This document shows positions 57,193 through 64,000 of a stretch of DNA of 64,000 bases, one piece after another. Every line of letters starts with the position of its first letter. Within the stretch, counting starts at the first letter, position 1. The stretch is from NCBI GenBank assembly GCA_022482815.1, contig JAKVOM010000001.1, positions 62,001-126,000 of the forward strand. The letters run 5' to 3'. This DNA is from Acidaminococcus sp. GTDB taxonomy: Bacteria; Bacillota; Negativicutes; Acidaminococcales; Acidaminococcaceae. The position numbers and the translations under genes were made by a program. The notes under the pieces were generated by a model, which made no database searches, was not told the DNA's origin, and saw only the letters and a program-made list of their open reading frames with translations.

Positions 57193-58641
57193 TTACTTAC
57201 CCATGATGGTCTTCTTAATCATCTGGTTAACCATGCCCGGGTTTGCCTTACCGCGGGACTTCTTCATGACCTGGCCGACGAGGAAGCCAATGGCTTTATC
57301 CTTACCGCCCTTGATATCAGCCACAGACTGCGGGTTAGCAGCAATGACTTCATCTACCATAGCCTGAATAGCACCGGCATCGCTGACCTGTTCCAGACCC
57401 AGTTCCTTGACGAGCTGAGCAGGAGCTTTGTCATTCTTGAGCATTTCAGCAAAGACCTTCTTGGCCAGTTTGCTGGAGAGAACGCCCTTATCGATCAGGT
57501 TGACCATTTCAGCCAGATGTTCCGGAGAAATCGGGAAATGTTCAATCGTCGTGCTTTCGGAGTTCAGGTAAGCGGACACGTCACCGAGCATCCAGTTGGC
57601 AAGAGCCTTGGCATCTTTCGTAGCTTCGGCTGCCTTGTCAAAGTAAGAAGCAAACTTCTTATCGGCAACGATGAGTTCGGCGTTATATTCATCGAGGCCC
57701 TTTTCCTTCATCAGGCGGGCTTTCTTGGCATCCGGCAGTTCCGGAAGTTCGCTCTTTGCTTTTTCAATCCAGGCATCATCAATAATGATAGGTGCCAGGT
57801 CCGGTTCAGGGAAGTAACGATAGTCGTGTGCTTCTTCCTTGGAACGCATGGAGAACGTCATGCCCTGTGCATCGTCCCAGGTACGGGTTTCCTGGATGAC
57901 ATGACCGCCGTCTTCCAGGATTTCTTTCTGACGTTCCACTTCATATTCAATCGCACGTTCCAGTGCCTTGAAGGAGTTCAGGTTCTTGATTTCGGCACGG
58001 GTACCAAATTCCTTGGCGCCTTCCGGCATAATGGAAATATTGGCATCGCAGCGCATGGAGCCTTCTTCCATCTTGCCGTCGCAGACTTCCGTGTACTGCA
58101 GGTAGGAACGCAGCTTTTCCATATAAGCGCGGGCTTCGGCAGCACTTCTCATATCCGGTTCGGATACAATTTCAATCAGCGGTACACCGGCACGGTTGTA
58201 GTCAACGGCAGAAGAATCGGAAGTGCTGATGGTGGCACCGGAGTGCACCAGCTTGCCGGCATCTTCTTCCATGTGGATACGCGTAATGCCGATTCTCTTC
58301 GGCTTGCCGTCCACATTGATATCGACATGGCCGCCCAGGGCGATAGGCTGATAGAATTGGGAAATCTGGTAAGCCTTGGCCAGATCCGGATAATAGTAGT
58401 TCTTTCTGTCGAACTTGCTGTAATGCTGGATGTCGCAGTCAAGTGCCACGGCAAAACGCAGTGCAAATTCTACCATCTGCTTGTTCATGACAGGCAGTGC
58501 GCCCGGCATGCCCAGGCAGACCGGGCAGACATGCGTATTCGGTTCACTGCCAAACTCCGTGGAGCAGGAGCAGAAAGCCTTGGTTTTCGTTTTCAATTCG
58601 GCATGGACTTCCAAACCGATTACGGTAGTATATTCAGTCAT
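57193..58641 (-). CDS. gatB: Aspartyl/glutamyl-tRNA amidotransferase subunit B
   Basis: The 482-residue protein begins TTVIGLEVHAELKTKTKAFC and has the cradle-domain zinc Cys residues (CSCSTEF, CPVCLG) near residues 25-40, the conserved MRCDANIS near 210 and the C-terminal YqeY-like tail with GQVMKKSRGKANP near 462. GatB recognises misacylated tRNA and activates it with ATP. It is the last gene of gatC-gatA-gatB and starts at the end of gatA. Confidence 0.97.
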   Translation of the reverse strand: MTEYTTVIGLEVHAELKTKTKAFCSCSTEFGSEPNTHVCPVCLGMPGALPVMNKQMVEFALRFAVALDCDIQHYSKFDRKNYYYPDLAKAYQISQFYQPIALGGHVDINVDGKPKRIGITRIHMEEDAGKLVHSGATISTSDSSAVDYNRAGVPLIEIVSEPDMRSAAEARAYMEKLRSYLQYTEVCDGKMEEGSMRCDANISIMPEGAKEFGTRAEIKNLNSFKALERAIEYEVERQKEILEDGGHVIQETRTWDDAQGMTFSMRSKEEAHDYRYFPEPDLAPIIIDDAWIEKAKSELPELPDAKKARLMKEKGLDEYNAELIVADKKFASYFDKAAEATKDAKALANWMLGDVSAYLNSESTTIEHFPISPEHLAEMVNLIDKGVLSSKLAKKVFAEMLKNDKAPAQLVKELGLEQVSDAGAIQAMVDEVIAANPQSVADIKGGKDKAIGFLVGQVMKKSRGKANPGMVNQMIKKTIMGK

Positions 58642-60107
58642 TATTTCTTACCTCCCAGGGGAGCCACGGCCTTGTGGAAATCCGTAGCCTGTTCAAAGGT
58701 GTAAGCGGCACGCAGCAGGGTTTCTTCACCCAGGGGCTTGCCGATGAGCTGTGCCCCGACGGGCATGTTGTCGACAAAACCGCAGGGAATGGAAATGCCG
58801 GGCAGCCCTGCCATGTTGACAGGAATGGTCGTTACATCGAGCATATAAATCGTCAGCGGATCCATCTTGGCATCCAGCTGATAAGCTACGACAGGAGACG
58901 TCGGCGTAAGCAGGAGGTCGCAGGTCTTAAAGACTTCCTTATAATCGTTGCGGATCAGCGTACGGATCTGCATAGCCTTGTTGTAGTAAGCATCATAGTA
59001 ACCGGAACTGAGTACATAAGTACCGAGCATGATACGGCGGCGAACTTCTTCGCCAAAGCCTTCCGTACGCGTAGCAGCCATCATTTCCGGAGCGGACTGA
59101 GCCTGCATGTTGCGGTAGCCATAACGGACACCGTCGAAACGGCCGAGGTTAGCGGAAGCTTCTGCCGGTGCAATGATGTAATACGTGATAACGGCATATT
59201 CCGTATGCGGCAGGGAAACTTCAATAACTTTGGCACCGAGTTCTTCGAACTTTTTAGCCGTCAGTTTAATCTGTTCAGCAACCTTGGGATCCGTGCCTTT
59301 GCCAAAGAATTCCTTCGGCAGGCCGATGGTCAGGTCTTTTACGTCTTGTTTCAGTGCCTTGGTGAAATCAGGAACCGGCACGTTGGCAGAAGTAGAGTCA
59401 TGGGCGTCTACACCGCAGATGGTGTTCAGCACAATCGCTGCGTCCGTAACGTCTCTCGTAATCGGCCCAATCTGATCCAGGGAAGAAGCGAAAGCAATGC
59501 ACCCATAACGGGAAACACGGCCGTAAGTCGGTTTGATACCTACACAGCCGTTAAAGGAAGCAGGCTGACGAATGGATCCGCCCGTATCACTGCCGAGGGA
59601 CCAGATTGCTTCGCCGGCTGCAATAGCAGCAGCACTGCCGCCGGAAGAACCGCCGGGAACGCGGCTCAGATCCCAGGGATTAGCGGTAGATTTGAAATAG
59701 GATGTTTCCGTCGTGGAACCCATGGCAAATTCATCCATGTTCGTCTTGCCCAAAAATACAGTATTATCCTTGCGCAGGTTTTCGATGACATGAGCATCAT
59801 AAACAGGCTGGAAGTTTTCCAAAATCTTGGAAGCGCAGGTAAGACGCATTCCCTTCAGGGAAATGTTATCTTTGATGGCCCCGGGAATACCGGTCAGCGG
59901 CTTCACGGCCTCGCCGGCAGCAATCTTGGCATCCACTTCCTGAGCTTTTTTCAAAGCTCCTTCTTTGTCCAGAGTAATATACGCTTTGACTTTATCTTCG
60001 ACTTCATCAATCCGGTCATAGACCGCATTGGTCAATTCCACAGAACTGATTTCCTTTTTGGCCAGTTTCTCGTGGAGTTCATGAACAGTTTCATTGTATA
60101 ACGCCAC
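58641..60107 (-). CDS. gatA: Aspartyl/glutamyl-tRNA amidotransferase subunit A
   Basis: The 488-residue amidase has the Ser-Ser-Lys triad in GIPGAIKDNISLKG near residue 75 and in the glycine-rich PGGSSGGSAAA near 152, with LGSDTGGSIRQPA near 172. GatA releases ammonia from glutamine for transfer to Glu-tRNA(Gln) or Asp-tRNA(Asn), so this organism uses indirect charging of at least one of these tRNAs. It starts 14 bases after gatC, with GAGGAAG as ribosome site. Confidence 0.97.
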   Translation of the reverse strand: MALYNETVHELHEKLAKKEISSVELTNAVYDRIDEVEDKVKAYITLDKEGALKKAQEVDAKIAAGEAVKPLTGIPGAIKDNISLKGMRLTCASKILENFQPVYDAHVIENLRKDNTVFLGKTNMDEFAMGSTTETSYFKSTANPWDLSRVPGGSSGGSAAAIAAGEAIWSLGSDTGGSIRQPASFNGCVGIKPTYGRVSRYGCIAFASSLDQIGPITRDVTDAAIVLNTICGVDAHDSTSANVPVPDFTKALKQDVKDLTIGLPKEFFGKGTDPKVAEQIKLTAKKFEELGAKVIEVSLPHTEYAVITYYIIAPAEASANLGRFDGVRYGYRNMQAQSAPEMMAATRTEGFGEEVRRRIMLGTYVLSSGYYDAYYNKAMQIRTLIRNDYKEVFKTCDLLLTPTSPVVAYQLDAKMDPLTIYMLDVTTIPVNMAGLPGISIPCGFVDNMPVGAQLIGKPLGEETLLRAAYTFEQATDFHKAVAPLGGKK

Positions 60108-60121
60108 AGTTCTTCCTCCTC

Positions 60122-60409
60122 TTACTCAATAACGCGAGGCACCTTAAAGCCGCCGTTATGTTCTTCCGGTGCATTCTTCATAGCTTCCTCGTGGGTCACA
60201 CCGGGTTTTGGCACGTCTTCACGAAAAACGTTGCTCGTAGGAAGTACATAAGGGGAAGGCTCGATACCGGTCGTATCGACCTTTTTCATAATCTCAGCAT
60301 ATTCCAGGATCTGGTTGAACTGTGCCTGAAACTTCTCAAGGTCTTCTGCCGGTACATTCAGCCGGGAAAGCGCTGCAATATGCTTTACATCTTTTGCTGT
60401 AATGCTCAT
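60122..60409 (-). CDS. gatC: Aspartyl/glutamyl-tRNA amidotransferase subunit C
   Basis: The 95-residue protein has the GatC pattern: VKHIAALSRLNVPAEDLEKF, QFNQILEYAEIMKKVDT, then the conserved ending with REDVPKPGVTHEEAMKNAPE and FKVPRVIE. It stabilises GatA on GatB. It is first in the operon, with the promoter in the AT-rich stretch near 60430-60460. Confidence 0.95.
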   Translation of the reverse strand: MSITAKDVKHIAALSRLNVPAEDLEKFQAQFNQILEYAEIMKKVDTTGIEPSPYVLPTSNVFREDVPKPGVTHEEAMKNAPEEHNGGFKVPRVIE

Positions 60410-60690
60410 GGTTTCACCGCCTGTCTAATTATTTCATAATGAGTTATTATATCATATCCGTCACATATAGTGAACACATGCGGGGAAAAAGACGCCGTTT
60501 GAAGTACGCTGCCGGCAGAAAACATCTGATACTATGCGTTTCCAGGACAAGGCCGCAGTACCTCCCCACCCAGCCGGGATGAAACGTGAACAAATTGAAA
60601 ATTCTTGATTTTTTCTTAAATTTCTCTGTACTTAAAAGTTTTATCCTGTAAAATATAGGTAAAGAATTTACGTAAGAAAGGGGATGCCTT

Positions 60691-60981
60691 ATGGACGAGA
60701 GCATCAGTATCCGCTTTGAAGATAACCAAAACCGTGCGGCCGCCTATGACGGAAACCAGGAAGTCGGCTGCTGCACCTATTCTGTTGACGGCGACGTATG
60801 GGTACTGGAGCATACTTTTGTCGACCCGGCATACGGCGGCCATGGACTGGCCCGCAAACTCGTAGACTGCGTGGTCCGGGCTGCCAGGGACTCAGACGTC
60901 AAGATTCTTCCGGTTTGTTCCTATGCAGCCAGTTTGTTTAAAAAGGACAAACAGTATGATGATGTAAAAGCTGATGTATAA
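60691..60981 (+). CDS. GNAT-type N-acetyltransferase-like protein (YjdJ group)
   Basis: The 96-residue protein matches the small GNAT_like group (about 90 residues): a first half of three strands ending CTYSVDGDVWVLEHTFVDPAYGGHGLA, with the acetyl-CoA loop reduced to YGGHGLARKLVD near residue 47, and PVCSYAASLFKKDKQY near 75. Such proteins may acetylate small amines or act as partners. AAAGGGG precedes the ATG. It diverges from gatC and ends in a terminator. The rest of 60410-60690 shows no gene. Confidence 0.85.
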   Translation: MDESISIRFEDNQNRAAAYDGNQEVGCCTYSVDGDVWVLEHTFVDPAYGGHGLARKLVDCVVRAARDSDVKILPVCSYAASLFKKDKQYDDVKADV

Positions 60982-60985
60982 AAAA

Positions 60986-61068
60986 GGGGCTGTGAAATAA
61001 TGCATACGCGTTTCACAGCCTCTTTTTCACGCTTTCCGCAGCCCGCCGTCCGCATCCCGCCTGTGGAA
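60986..61068 (+). terminator. Terminator with variant heptad tail after the GNAT gene
   Basis: GGGGCTGTGAAA and TTTCACAGCCTC pair and T5 follows. The tail (61028-61068) shows 7-base units of another type (GCTTTCC, GCAGCCC, GCCGTCC, GCATCCC), the same period as the main tail but a different consensus. Confidence 0.75.
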
Positions 61069-61146
61069 GAAAAATTGATTAAACAATTTTTCTTTGAATT
61101 TATAAAAGCAAATTCTTGAAAATTCAAACCAAGTCTCATTATGCTG

Positions 61147-61195
61147 AAAGAACGCACGAAATGCAGCTGGCAAAGCCGCTTTTTCGTGCGTTCTT
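61147..61195 (-). terminator. Hairpin between GNAT and YbjN-like genes
   Basis: AAAGAACGCACGAAA pairs perfectly with TTTCGTGCGTTCTTT across a loop; T-runs occur on both strands. It lies 44 bases after the stop of the minus-strand gene and probably ends both convergent transcripts. Confidence 0.7.
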
Positions 61196-61238
61196 TTTGA
61201 TTTCAAGGCCTGTTCAATTTCTGAGTTTCAGGACTCTC

Positions 61239-61685
61239 TCAGCCCCAAATTGCCTTCATGATATTCTTGTACTCATCTGTAAGCTGACGAATAATCAAGT
61301 CATACATAGAGTAAATCAAATCGCCGTCCACTTCTGTCTCGTCCTTAAAGAACAGGCAGACATCAAGTACCAGGTTGCCTTGCTGATCCAAGTAGAATTT
61401 GAGCGGCTTATACTTTCTGTTATATCCGTTGATAAGTTCTGCCAGAGCCGCCTTTTCCTTGTCCGTGCTGTCTGCCGTCTGAGCCTGCGGTGCCACAGCG
61501 ACCCGAATCATGCAGTATGGGGTGTCGTCCAGAACAACAATGGTCGGCAGCTGGTTGCCGTGAATATCAATTTTGGAGCGAAATACAACTGAGTGAAATT
61601 GATTATCCTGAAGTTCTTCCGAAGTAAATGCATTAATCTTTTTTTCATCCAAAAATTTTTTAAAGCTCTCTGCTTTTGCGTTCAT
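61239..61685 (-). CDS. YbjN-like protein
   Basis: The 148-residue protein resembles the YbjN family (sensory-transduction regulator-like, also seen as type III chaperone-like folds): a helical start, strand HSVVFRSKIDIHGNQLPTIVVLDD, RVAVAP, then a helix LAELINGYNRKYKPLKFYLDQQGNLVLDVCLFF near residue 90 and a C-terminal helix SMYDLIIRQLTDEYKNIMKAI. No catalytic residue stands out. Function unknown. It follows glyS on the same strand but has a hairpin between. Confidence 0.65.
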   Translation of the reverse strand: MNAKAESFKKFLDEKKINAFTSEELQDNQFHSVVFRSKIDIHGNQLPTIVVLDDTPYCMIRVAVAPQAQTADSTDKEKAALAELINGYNRKYKPLKFYLDQQGNLVLDVCLFFKDETEVDGDLIYSMYDLIIRQLTDEYKNIMKAIWG

Positions 61686-61741
61686 GCTTGTTCATCCTTT
61701 CTTTCCCCATTTTTTTGCAAAATCACAATGCACATCCGAAA

Positions 61742-61769
61742 GGGCTGCTGCAAAACACTGCAGCAGCCC
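61742..61769 (-). terminator. Hairpin after glyS
   Basis: GGGCTGCTGC pairs perfectly with GCAGCAGCCC just after the glyS stop. The minus-strand T-run is short (TTT), so termination may be partial and the YbjN-like gene could be read through. Confidence 0.6.
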
Positions 61770-61777
61770 CTCTTTTA

Positions 61778-63838
61778 TTATTTCATGACGAGCTGGCTCA
61801 TATCAGCCACGCTGTTTACAAGACGTTTCACTTCGCCGAGAAGTGCCAGACGATTATGCTTTATCGCTTCGTCCTTATCCATAACCATGACGTCATCAAA
61901 GAACTTATTGACCGGTGCCGCCAGCACATCATTCGTCTTCAGGACATCGGCAAAGCGGCGTTCCTTAAGGGCCGTTTCAGCTGCTTCTTTATTCTTTTCC
62001 ACAGCTTCATAAAGGGCCTTTTCAGCTGCTTCCTTCAGCAGTTCCGGCTTCACAGCATCCGTCACGTTGTTCTTCTTCGTAATATTTTCTACGCGCGTAA
62101 AGGCCTGGATGCTGTCTGCGGCCTGGGCTTCGCCCAGATAAGCAGTCAGGGCATCGGCAGCGGTAAATACGTCAGCCAGGTCATCCCGATTGTCGGCACC
62201 AAGTGCAGCGTCCACAATATCATAGCGAACGCCCTTATCGAGGAGCATGTTCTTCGTACGCTGTGCAAAGAAGTCAACGACATCGTCAATCAGTTTGGCT
62301 TCATTATCAACCTTGATAGGCAGGTTTTTCAGTGTCTCAGCAATAGCAGCGCGCAGCGGGAAGTGCAGGCCGCCGTCCACAACAATATTGAGGATACCGA
62401 GAGCCTGACGGCGCAGTGCATACGGGTCCTGGGAACCGGTCGGGGCTTCGCCTCTGCTGAAAGTAGCCACGATGTTATCGAGCTTATCCGCTACGGCAAG
62501 AATGCGGCCTTCGTTGCTCTTTGGCAGTTCATCACCGGCAAATGCAGGCAGATACTGCTCGCCGATGGCCTGAGCCACCGTCTGTCCTTCGTTATCCAGG
62601 AGGGCATATTCACGGCCCATGATACCCTGTAGTTCCGTAAATTCCGTAACCATACCGGTCACAAGATCGGCCTTGGAGAGCATAGCGGCGCGGTCCAGTG
62701 CTTTGGCATCAGCCGCAATACCGGTCGCTTTCAGCAGGTCTGCCGTCAGCTTGCGAAGTCTTTCCGTCTTTTCATACATGTTGCCCAGGCCGCGCTGGAA
62801 TGCAACATTGTGCAGGGCGTCGCGATGAGCTTCCAGGGACTTCTTGCGGTCTCCCTTGAAGAAGAATACGGCATCGTCCAGACGGGCACGCAGCACACGT
62901 TCGTTACCATGGGTCACAATGTCCAGATGCTCGCTGTTGCCGTTGCGGACCGTAATGAAACGAGGCAGCAGGTTGCCGTTGTCGTCCAGCACAGGGAAAT
63001 AGCGCTGATGATCGCGCATCGGCGTAATGACAGCTTCCTTCGGGAGCTTCAGATAATCTTCGTCGATGTGACCACACAGGGCCGTCGGATATTCAACCAG
63101 ATAGAGGACTTCTTCCAGAAGATCCGGGGAAATCGCGGTATGACCGCCTTCCTTTTCACCCAGTTCCGTAATCTGCTTACGGATCATTTCACGGCGTTTG
63201 TCCACGTCCACAATGATGAAGTTATCTTCCATCGTCTTGACATAGGCATCAGCCGTCGGAATGGTAATCAGATGATTGCTCAGGAAACGGTGTCCGCGGG
63301 TCTGGTTTCCGCTCTTGACGTCATTAGCTTCCACAGGGATGACTTTGTCATCAAGCAGGGCAACCATCCAGTGGAAAGGACGGACAAAACCGAATTCATA
63401 ATCAGCCCAGCGCATCGTCTTCGGGAAGGACAGGGAATGCAGGATATCATCGAGGATTCCCGGCAGCAGGCTTTCCGTAGCCTTGCCTTCCGCGTGTTTG
63501 ACGGCATACACATAGCCGTCACGGGAAATGAGGTCCTTGACGTCCACACCCTGGCCGCGGGCAAATCCCTGGGCGGCTTTGGTCGGAGCGCCGGAAGCGT
63601 CAAAGGCAATCTTGAGGGACGGTCCCTTGCTTTCCGTCGTTACATCTTCCTGGCGGTCGGCTACTTCGGAAGCAATGAAGGCCATGCGGCGGGGCGTGCC
63701 GTAAACTTTGACTTCCGCAAAAGGAATCCGGGCTTCCTTCAGTTTGGTTTCGGCCAGTTCCTTATAATTTGCTAAAATACCGGGCATATACTGGGCCGGC
63801 ATCTCTTCCGTACCAATTTCATATAATAAAGTCGCCAT
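61778..63838 (-). CDS. glyS: Glycyl-tRNA synthetase beta subunit
   Basis: The 686-residue protein is the beta chain of the tetrameric glycyl-tRNA synthetase: LLYEIGTEEMPAQY at the start, TPRRMAFIASEVADRQ near residue 50, PKTMRWADYEFGFVRPFHWMVALLDD near 138, and the C-terminal HD-like and anticodon-binding regions. It pairs with the alpha chain, whose gene ends at its own start (TAATG overlap). It charges tRNA-Gly. Confidence 0.97.
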   Translation of the reverse strand: MATLLYEIGTEEMPAQYMPGILANYKELAETKLKEARIPFAEVKVYGTPRRMAFIASEVADRQEDVTTESKGPSLKIAFDASGAPTKAAQGFARGQGVDVKDLISRDGYVYAVKHAEGKATESLLPGILDDILHSLSFPKTMRWADYEFGFVRPFHWMVALLDDKVIPVEANDVKSGNQTRGHRFLSNHLITIPTADAYVKTMEDNFIIVDVDKRREMIRKQITELGEKEGGHTAISPDLLEEVLYLVEYPTALCGHIDEDYLKLPKEAVITPMRDHQRYFPVLDDNGNLLPRFITVRNGNSEHLDIVTHGNERVLRARLDDAVFFFKGDRKKSLEAHRDALHNVAFQRGLGNMYEKTERLRKLTADLLKATGIAADAKALDRAAMLSKADLVTGMVTEFTELQGIMGREYALLDNEGQTVAQAIGEQYLPAFAGDELPKSNEGRILAVADKLDNIVATFSRGEAPTGSQDPYALRRQALGILNIVVDGGLHFPLRAAIAETLKNLPIKVDNEAKLIDDVVDFFAQRTKNMLLDKGVRYDIVDAALGADNRDDLADVFTAADALTAYLGEAQAADSIQAFTRVENITKKNNVTDAVKPELLKEAAEKALYEAVEKNKEAAETALKERRFADVLKTNDVLAAPVNKFFDDVMVMDKDEAIKHNRLALLGEVKRLVNSVADMSQLVMK

Positions 63839-64000
63839 TATTTCTTACCTCTCTTCAGCATAGGGAATCCCAGTTTTTCGCGTTGTTCCACGTAGGCAGC
63901 AGCGCAAAGTCTGGCCAGAGCGCGTACGCGGCCGATGTAGTTGGTCCGTTCATCCACGCTGATGGCGCCGCGCGCGTCAAGCAGGTTGAACGTGTGGGAA
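63838..64000 (-). CDS. glyQ: Glycyl-tRNA synthetase alpha subunit, C-terminal part
   Basis: Only the last 53 codons are in the window. They read [20 protein letters not shown] and end [18 protein letters not shown], the usual end of GlyQ. The stop codon TAA overlaps the glyS start (TAATG), so the subunits are co-translated. The gene continues past 64000. Confidence 0.95.
   Translation of the reverse strand, partial: SHTFNLLDARGAISVDERTNYIGRVRALARLCAAAYVEQREKLGFPMLKRGKK

Noticed and set aside
57076-60101. Long plus-strand open frames opposite gatB and gatA
   Set aside because: Shadows of confidently identified gatB and gatA; no recognisable domains.

Overview
The window looks like chromosome from a diderm Firmicute (Negativicutes). 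It combines an outer-membrane apparatus (TonB-dependent receptor, ExbB-ExbD-TonB, several Sec-exported proteins) with Firmicutes-type housekeeping loci: rplU-prp-rpmA, gatCAB, glyQS, an ECF transporter module followed by truA, and rpoB-rpoC. Three AbgT-type carriers and a small amidohydrolase/ureohydrolase cluster would suit an amino-acid fermenter such as Acidaminococcaceae, but that family assignment is inference. No rRNA, tRNA, CRISPR array or prophage was found.

Layout. 1-2.3 kb: the end of an accessory operon with an SF1 helicase-like ATPase and a partner of unknown function. 2.5-4.3 kb: an IS110-family element between inverted copies of a REP-like palindrome. 4.4-5.3 kb: trxA diverging from an HxlR regulator over overlapping promoters. 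5.6-11.9 kb: minus-strand run with a YhcH-family protein, an amidohydrolase, a secreted lipase, a DUF3298-like protein, TrmO, a SYLF protein and a beta-helix protein. 12.3-13.95 kb: a gene-free array of a structured repeat. 14-17.7 kb: a MaoC-like hydratase, BioY, a thiolase and an acyl-CoA ligase, resembling the biotin-linked yhfUTS operon of Bacillus. 17.8-24.2 kb: a TonB-dependent uptake locus without a visible ABC permease. 24.4-27.6 kb: ecfA1-ecfA2-ecfT-truA. 28.4-31 kb: a Cys-type secreted hydrolase whose terminator has been separated from it by an ISL3 insertion. 31.6-37.1 kb: three tandem AbgT paralogues, one with a folded leader. 38.3-43.4 kb: an ATC-hydrolase-like protein, a ureohydrolase, an NRAMP-like carrier, an IclR regulator and an M20 carbamoylase. 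44-52 kb: rpoC and rpoB behind a leader-peptide attenuator. 52.2-64 kb: a Sel1/metallo-beta-lactamase fusion, a DNA glycosylase, rpmA-prp-rplU, an EamA exporter, gatCAB, a GNAT protein, a YbjN-like protein and glyQS.

The most unusual content is intergenic. One repeat family (12.3-13.95 kb, 27.7 kb, 31.2 kb) keeps its helices while their sequences change, uses G-U pairs, and ends in a hairpin plus T-run, so it behaves like a structured RNA. A second family puts a variable, perfectly paired terminator hairpin beside a tail of 7-bp microrepeats and sits at many gene ends. A third, about 170 bp, accompanies it.

All family names are from reading conserved motifs; no database search was run. Start codons were adjusted where a Shine-Dalgarno sequence clearly favours an internal start.
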